Of a DNA stretch of 64,000 bases, positions 54,277 to 64,000 are shown one piece after another. Position 1 is the first letter of the stretch. Each line of letters starts with the position of its first letter. The DNA comes from Utricularia gibba (taxonomy: Eukaryota > Streptophyta > Magnoliopsida > Lamiales > Lentibulariaceae). The translations under genes were made by a program, and so were the position numbers. The notes under the pieces are model-generated. The model was not told where the DNA came from. It did no database searches and was given only the letters and a program-made list of their open reading frames with translations. The stretch covers positions 2,666,001 to 2,730,000 of the forward strand of contig NEEC01000009.1 of the NCBI GenBank assembly GCA_002189035.1, given 5' to 3'.

Positions 54277-55880
54277 ATGGCGACCGGGAAAATGGTTCTC
54301 AGAATCAAGCTTCTTTTGCTTTCTTTGTTCCGGTTGAAATCCGTCTGTGGTGAGTGATTTTTTAGCATTTTCTTCTTGTTTCGATTTCTTGGAAGTTAAT
54401 TTTTAACTTGTTCATTGGGGATTTAATTACGGGACCATAAAAATTCTCAGGTGTTTTTTAGCTATTGAATGAAGGATTGCTTCTGGATCGTTCTCAAGTT
54501 TCTGGGTTTTTTTCTGGGTTCCTTTATCCGATGGGATTTCAATTTCGGATACCCTTTTTTATTCTTCTGCTTGTTTTGAGGCGTACAAGGTTTTCCTCTG
54601 TGTACAATGGATAATAGCCATGGCTAATTTGGCTTGATTGTCATGTTTTAAGGTTATCCTTCCCTCGTTAGACGCTTTTCCTATAAGGATATAAAGAAGG
54701 CAACTGATGGGTTTCTTCGAGTTACTGATGACTCGGGGTATCGAGGGGTTCGTATAAGGCCATTTTTCAGGACGGTTCTGTTGCTATGGTGAAGGAACAT
54801 CCTCTTTCAGATGTAGATGATGAGTCTTTCTATAAGGAAGTTCAGGTTTTGGCATGTTTGCATCATCGCCATGTTGTTACACTTTCTGGATTCTCAATGG
54901 GCGCTAGAAGGTGTCAGTTTGAATTTCAGCATTCATCATTCATCATATATTGGTGCCTGAAAATCCGCTGACTCTTCAGGTTTCTAGTGTTCGAAAACAT
55001 GGAAAGGGGAAGCTTGAAGGAGCACCTATCTGGTACTTAGTTCATCATTTCTCACATTATGTGTTCCCATCCTTCATTTCAATAGCCAACTTTCTGAATT
55101 TTCAGATCCTCTTAGAACTCCTCTGAACTGGAGAACAAGACTGCAAATAGCCTCTGGCATTGCTGCTGCCGTTGTTAGTTTCACAAATCCTGACCCTTGT
55201 TGATTGAAATGACTCACACCAAGTGATGAATTTCCCCTATGCCATGATGCAGGAATACTTGCATTTCTTCTGCGATCCTCCGATTTATCGAGTGAGGATA
55301 AGCTCCAGCACAATAATGCTGGATGAAGAAATGATCCCAAAGGTAGCTACTGAAACCAACTCAACCCATTCTGTGCTTGCTTTCTTTAGCCCCGGAACCG
55401 ACAACTTACATCATTCTGCTTCCCCTTCTGCCAACATCACAGTTTTCAGATGTCACCCTCTCGAATGGATACCACAGCAACGAAGCAACACCCTCATGCT
55501 CCTGCTCTAGAGGTGTGCAGCAGCCTTCCCAACTTCCCCTGTTCCACATCTCCGTGTTTCCACTCAACTTCCACTTCCTTGCAGAGTGCAAAGGTCAAGA
55601 CTGCAAGGACATGGTGTTTCGACTGGGGCTGGTGATACTGGAGCTGCTCACGGGACAGTCTTCGGACAAGGGAGGTGTGGATCTGGTGCAATGGATCCAA
55701 GATGAGAACTCGCCCCAGTCGGTGCACAAGATGATAGATCCCGATCTGGGCAACAACTACGAACCCAGGGAACTCAGGAGCCTCCTCAACGTTGCCAGAT
55801 TATGCATCAGGTCCCTCAACATGCGAACCGTATCCACTTCACGAATTCTCTGGTTTCTGCAGAAGAAGATCAGCGTTTAA
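54277..55880 (+). CDS. Receptor-like protein kinase-family pseudokinase (one-base frameshift)
   Basis: Seven exons: 54277-54349, 54653-54910, 54980-55032, 55106-55173, 55253-55342, 55443-55512 and 55585-55880. A signal peptide (LLLLSLFRLKSVCG) leads straight to a kinase-like domain: RRFSYKDIKKATDGF, IFQDGSVAMVKE, LHHRHVVTLSGF, LVFENMERGSLKEHL, WRTRLQIASGIAA, and C-terminally LELLTGQ and DLVQWIQ. The catalytic loop HRDxKxxN is replaced by YRVRISSST and the DFG motif by SDV, so phosphotransfer is not expected and a scaffold or receptor-partner role is more likely. In exon 2 the frame changes between DDSGYRGV and YKAIFQDG (54735-54750, two GGGG runs); one added base makes all phases close and gives 302 residues. 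As read it ends soon after the shift. Confidence 0.82.
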
Positions 55881-57490
55881 CCCCGTAGTAGTACTGTGAA
55901 TAATTACCCCAGTTGTATTCTTCATTTTTTTATTAATATTATTTTAAAACGGATTTAATAATTTATAAATATATTTTTTAAAAAATAAATATTATTATTT
56001 AAAAAGCGGAATTAATTTTATCATTGATTTTGAATAAGTAAAAGTACATATATTTTTACTAAGAAGAGAAAGCAGTTGTTGGGTCCATGTTTTGAGGGTG
56101 TCGGAGTCGGTGTCCGTGTCCGTGTCCGTGTCCGATCCGCTAGGATAAGAGCAAGTGGCACTCCCAAAATCTCCACCTGTACCACCAAGCATGGAAACCC
56201 AAGGCTTTATGGAGGGGGGACCACCGACAGTATCATGCTGGGCTGGGCTGGGCTGGGCAGGGCAACCCACCCAATCAAATTATTTCATTTTTAACGCTCC
56301 CAATTTTTATAAACTATAATATTTATTTCTTAATTTTTTTACTTTAGAAAGGAAACGGTGACGTTTCAGTTACGGTTTAAAAATAATTTAGGATAAATAT
56401 TTATCATAAAATAGAAGCTAAGTTTTTTGACACTTTTTAAAGTAATAATCAATTTTAAATTTCTATTTTTTTATCGATTCAAAGTTTTTCGTTTTTTTTT
56501 TGACAAAATTGTTTTTGAATCAATTTTTTACAAGGATAAATTATTTCAATCCGAGTCTTTGTTTAGCTTTTTTGCATTTAAGAGCAGAGGCATTGGAGGG
56601 CATTCGTTACGTGTTGAACTACGTGGACACAGAAAGAAACATTTAAGCATACCCCTCGTTTTTGTTTAGTCATTTTAAGGTTTACATGAGATATCCGACG
56701 AGCTTTTTTATGATTGGGGACAATTAGGTGAAGGTATTATAACAAATAATTTCATATGATACGATCAAATATATAATATTTTAGATCAATATTAATCTGT
56801 TATACCTAATTTTTAATTTAGTTCTTCCAAAATGATGGTATACGTACGAATACCAAATCCAGGGCTCCCATTTGTTGTGGGCCGCCGGAGCCGGAGAACC
56901 GCCTCCTGTGGCAGACTCAAAAGTTGGAATAGAAGGAAGACCAGAAGGAGAGCCTAAAGTACAAGTAGCATTTGATTCTATTTATTTGAATTTATATTTT
57001 TTTTTAAAATAAACATCATTCATATTTTATAAAAAAATATTTATAAATATTTTTTAAAAAGAAAAAATGTTCAACATCATGGTTTCAAAAATATTGAATT
57101 GAATTGGAAGCAATAGTCCCCATTCTTATTTGAGTTTTAGTTATTTTTTTGAATTTTAAAACTTGTTTGAGGTTCTAAAATTGATTGATTTAAAAAATAT
57201 TTAAATATAATTAATGTATTATACGTGATTATTAAAATGATATATTTATTAATCTATTAGTTGTGAAAATATAGGAAATATGAGGCGTTTAACTAGATTA
57301 TGAATTAGGGTTAATCAAATGAATAATCATGTTTTAGGTTTTTTAGGCATAATTTAATTTCATTATCCATATTGGAATTGGGGGAAAATGTAATATTGGA
57401 AAAATGTAACAATAATGCAAATGGGGGGTAGTGCAGAATAAAGAAGATTTCACTGTGTTGAAATCGATTCCAATGTTTGTTGATTGAAGG
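55881..57490. other. AT-rich spacer with small satellite repeats
   Basis: About 1.6 kb. Contains four GTGTCC hexamers in tandem (56110-56133) and a TGGGC pentamer array (56238-56262). 56930-57060 and 57120-57290 are AT-rich. The end is the leader of the next gene. No exon recognised. Confidence 0.5.
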
Positions 57491-59254
57491 ATGAGGAGGC
57501 ACGGCGGGTACTACGGCAGCGACGCCGGCGGGTATGCCAACCCTGCACCCCCAATGCAGCAGAGCGGCAAGTCTGGCTATTATCAGGGGCGCCACCATGA
57601 GCAGCAGCAGCAGCAGGACGGAGGTAAGCCGAATAATCAGTTTCGGTGGGAATCGGACGCCCTGCAGCCCAAATTACCTCAAACTGCTATGTCGCCTACC
57701 GCGCCTTCTTCCTACTCAGAAGGCAAATTTCAACTTTTTTTTTGTTCAGTTGTTTTTTCATGCTTGTGGCGGACGCTGCTGAGTGTGGCTGTCGTTTTTT
57801 TTTTTTTTTTTTTCTCTAATTTAGGGTTTTTAACTGGCAATATGATTACCTGTGTTTTGATGTTTGGTTGATTTACTCTTTGTTACTCATCCCACCCCCG
57901 GGGTTTTGTAAATGCAACTTACCTTTGTGAAGGATAACTGGGGGATAGGATCCGGATTCTGTGATATAGAAGATATTGGTCAACGGAAAAAAGATTGAGA
58001 ATTTAAATGGGGTATGTTTAGAATGGACTGGTGAGAAACTCTAGGTATAGGTCGATTTTGGATGCCGTGTGGATATCTATGGAAAAGACACTTGGAATTG
58101 AATCACTCAAGGAACTGATGAGTGGTGTGTGTTTGCTGATGATCAGTTTCTGATTCTAAGGTTGTTTTCCTTGTCGGGATTATGATATGTTGGATTGAGC
58201 TTCATGGTTGGCGTACTGTTTATTGTTTGAAGAAGAAGATTAGAGTAAAATAAGCTGTCAAAGAACAACAAATCAGATTGCTTCATGATTTTTCAGATCG
58301 TTTGCTCATGTGTAATTTGATGTCCTTGAACATCATTGCTCAGGCATTTGCTGCCATTTTGGTATCAACAAGGGAATCCTTTCTCTACTCTTCAAAGAAC
58401 TTTTTATGCCTTCTTGGTTGAGTACAGGCTCCTGACTTGATGAATTATTGGTATCATCAGCTACTGGTCACATTTTCCTGAGTTTGATATTTTTCTTATA
58501 GGCCAAGGACTTGAGGCGCCTAGATCATATTACCTAGACCAGAGGCTGGAGTCTCGGATTTCATCCGAGGGACAAGGTGGTGGAGATCCCAGATCACGAA
58601 CCCATGAGCAGGATATGGATATCGGCTATGAAGATAATCGATCATCCCAGACTTTAGAAGGTCTTGAGAAGAGAATGTTTGATGATTTCATGCATTTGTG
58701 GGAAGAAAAGACCACTGCAGAAGATGCTGAGAACTCCAGGCACCGAGAGGTACGTTTGTATTCTTATACTGTTTCACCAGCCACTCTATATTTGCTCTAT
58801 TTGCTGTACTTTAAGCCTGGAAGTACTTTTTCCTCCAATTTCCAGTTATTTCCCAGGAACCTGTCATTCATGTTTGACGGGTGTGTTGTTTCAGCGAATA
58901 AATACCATCAACCTGCAATACGAAGAGCAGTTAGCAGCACTCCGAGCTCGGCATGCAAGCCAGAGGGAAGAGTTTCTGCATCGAGAATCTCAGGCAAGGA
59001 AAGAGCAGTACCAGAAGGCTATGATGGAACAATACCCCCCAAACAGTGGTGGCGGTGGCAGCATTGCCACAGGCAACCATGACTTCAATGCACCTCCACC
59101 CGGAGAACTGAACCGAGCTTACAACTCCGAGTCCTATGACTCGTTCAGGGAGCGAGGCCGGTTTCCTGGAAGCAACAGAGACCATGGATATGATTCCAAA
59201 GCTTCATACCCAAGAGGGCGTGCTTACAATACCGGCTCACGCTATTACAATTAG
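57491..59254 (+). CDS. Gly/Gln-rich coiled-coil protein of unknown function
   Basis: Three exons, 57491-57722, 58502-58749 and 58895-59254, giving 279 residues. The N-terminus is low-complexity (Gly, Tyr, Gln; a CAG run near 57603). The middle, FDDFMHLWEEKTTAEDAEN, and the start of exon 3, NLQYEEQLAALRARHASQRE, form a charged coiled coil that I recall from conserved plant proteins of undefined role. The C-terminus is rich in Ser, Arg, Gly and Tyr, as in RNA-associated proteins. Intron 1 appears to start with GC (57723-57724) in AG|GCAAAT; the phases close only with this donor. Function not assigned. Confidence 0.75.
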
Positions 59255-59889
59255 GCTAACCATCATCCTCAGCAACAGCACAAGCACAAGCAGCTCCTCT
59301 GTTGGTATTTTCTTCTGCAAGAAAAATCTCATCTTTTTTCTTGGCTTTAGATTTGTCATAAGACTGGAAGCCGTATTGGGTAGATGAGCTCGACACTGGC
59401 AAGGAAGGGCGGTTACTGAGTCTGCTGCCATTTTGTAGTTAGTTAGGGTTTTTTTCTTCCTGTCTCAGATCAAACTGATACTGCCTTAAGATTTTAATTC
59501 AGTCCTTTTTTAAAAAAAATTAAATAGTCTTTTTTTTTTCCAAAAAAGGTGTTTTTTGTATGTGATTTTTTATTAAGGAAAACAATATACTTTTTTACTA
59601 GTTGCAGTAAAAAAGATGGTGGAAATGTTTTTGAGATCTGATCCGACGGTTAAAATTGATGCACTGAGAGACGTCACTTCCACGGAGAACCTTTGCGGGA
59701 ATATCCCCCAATTTGCTTTTTTGTTGAAGCGCGACACCATTTTCGTCGCCCCGGAACTCGAAGAGTTTCATCTCTGCGGTGAACTTCAACCACGTTCGTG
59801 AAGCTAATGTGCGCCTCTGCGATTGTGTACTTCCATCGTTGAGCTCGTGTTTGTTCGCGATTACGCACATAAGCGTATGCGTAATATAT
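59255..59889. other. Spacer before the UBP8-like gene
   Basis: The first 250 bases are the 3' untranslated region of the coiled-coil gene. The rest is leader and promoter of the deubiquitinase gene. A 61-codon frame at 59616-59801 and other short ATG frames just upstream could act as upstream ORFs if transcribed; this is inference. Confidence 0.4.

Positions 59890-64000
<4,111 letters not shown>

Noticed and set aside
59616-59801. 61-codon plus-strand frame before the UBP8-like gene
   Set aside because: No family feature and it stops before the UBP start; at most an upstream ORF in the leader.

Overview
This is a nuclear stretch from a flowering plant, most likely a eudicot and perhaps an asterid of the Lamiales type. 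That placement is an inference from protein resemblance; no marker in the window proves it. The plant assignment rests on short spliced genes with GT-AG introns (often under 150 bp), AT-rich spacers around more GC-rich exons, and plant-only families: CLE peptides, a TFL1-type PEBP, TIP aquaporins, ALMT, a FIT-like bHLH and VAMP714. I resolve about 23 protein-coding genes and one pseudogene. No tRNA, rRNA, CRISPR array or intact transposon was found.

Layout. 1-10.7 kb (minus): SMG8-type mRNA-decay factor (its 3' end lies outside the window), an FLK/PEPPER-like KH protein and a GT90 O-glucosyltransferase. 11.1-15.5 kb: FIT-like bHLH (+), then two tandem TIP1-type aquaporins (-). 16.3-25.6 kb: a 71-aa membrane protein (-), then SCPL51-like carboxypeptidase, VAMP714 and a GPI-type aspartic protease (all +). 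26.0-32.0 kb: PDAT2-like acyltransferase (-), a DUF3128 small protein (+) and ribosomal P2 (-). 32.6-38.3 kb: a tandem segmental duplication carrying two GT29 sialyltransferase-like genes, the second frameshifted. 38.8-39.5 kb: TFL1/CEN-like PEBP (-). 42.5-46.8 kb: membrane-anchored F-box protein (+), V-ATPase subunit E (-) and a CLE peptide gene (-). 47.5-48.5 kb: a decayed PPR gene, then a CLV3-like gene (-). 49.4-64 kb: NHL protein (+), ALMT (-), a receptor-like pseudokinase (+), a coiled-coil protein (+) and a UBP8-like deubiquitinase (+, runs off the right edge).

The genes form no operon or obvious pathway. They are ordinary neighbours, several of them sharing divergent promoters (16.6-17.5, 28.7-29.5 and 52.3-54.3 kb). 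The most notable local structure is the pair of three-exon CLV3-class peptide genes 1.2 kb apart, neither of which is visible as a simple long ORF.

A second window-wide signal is that seven genes need exactly one extra base to restore a conserved frame. Where a site can be pinned down it usually lies in or next to a short homopolymer, and the missing change is always one base too few. This points to uncorrected base-calling deletions at least as much as to real pseudogenes. Exon boundaries below were fixed by splice motif, phase arithmetic and family homology recalled from general knowledge; no database search was possible.
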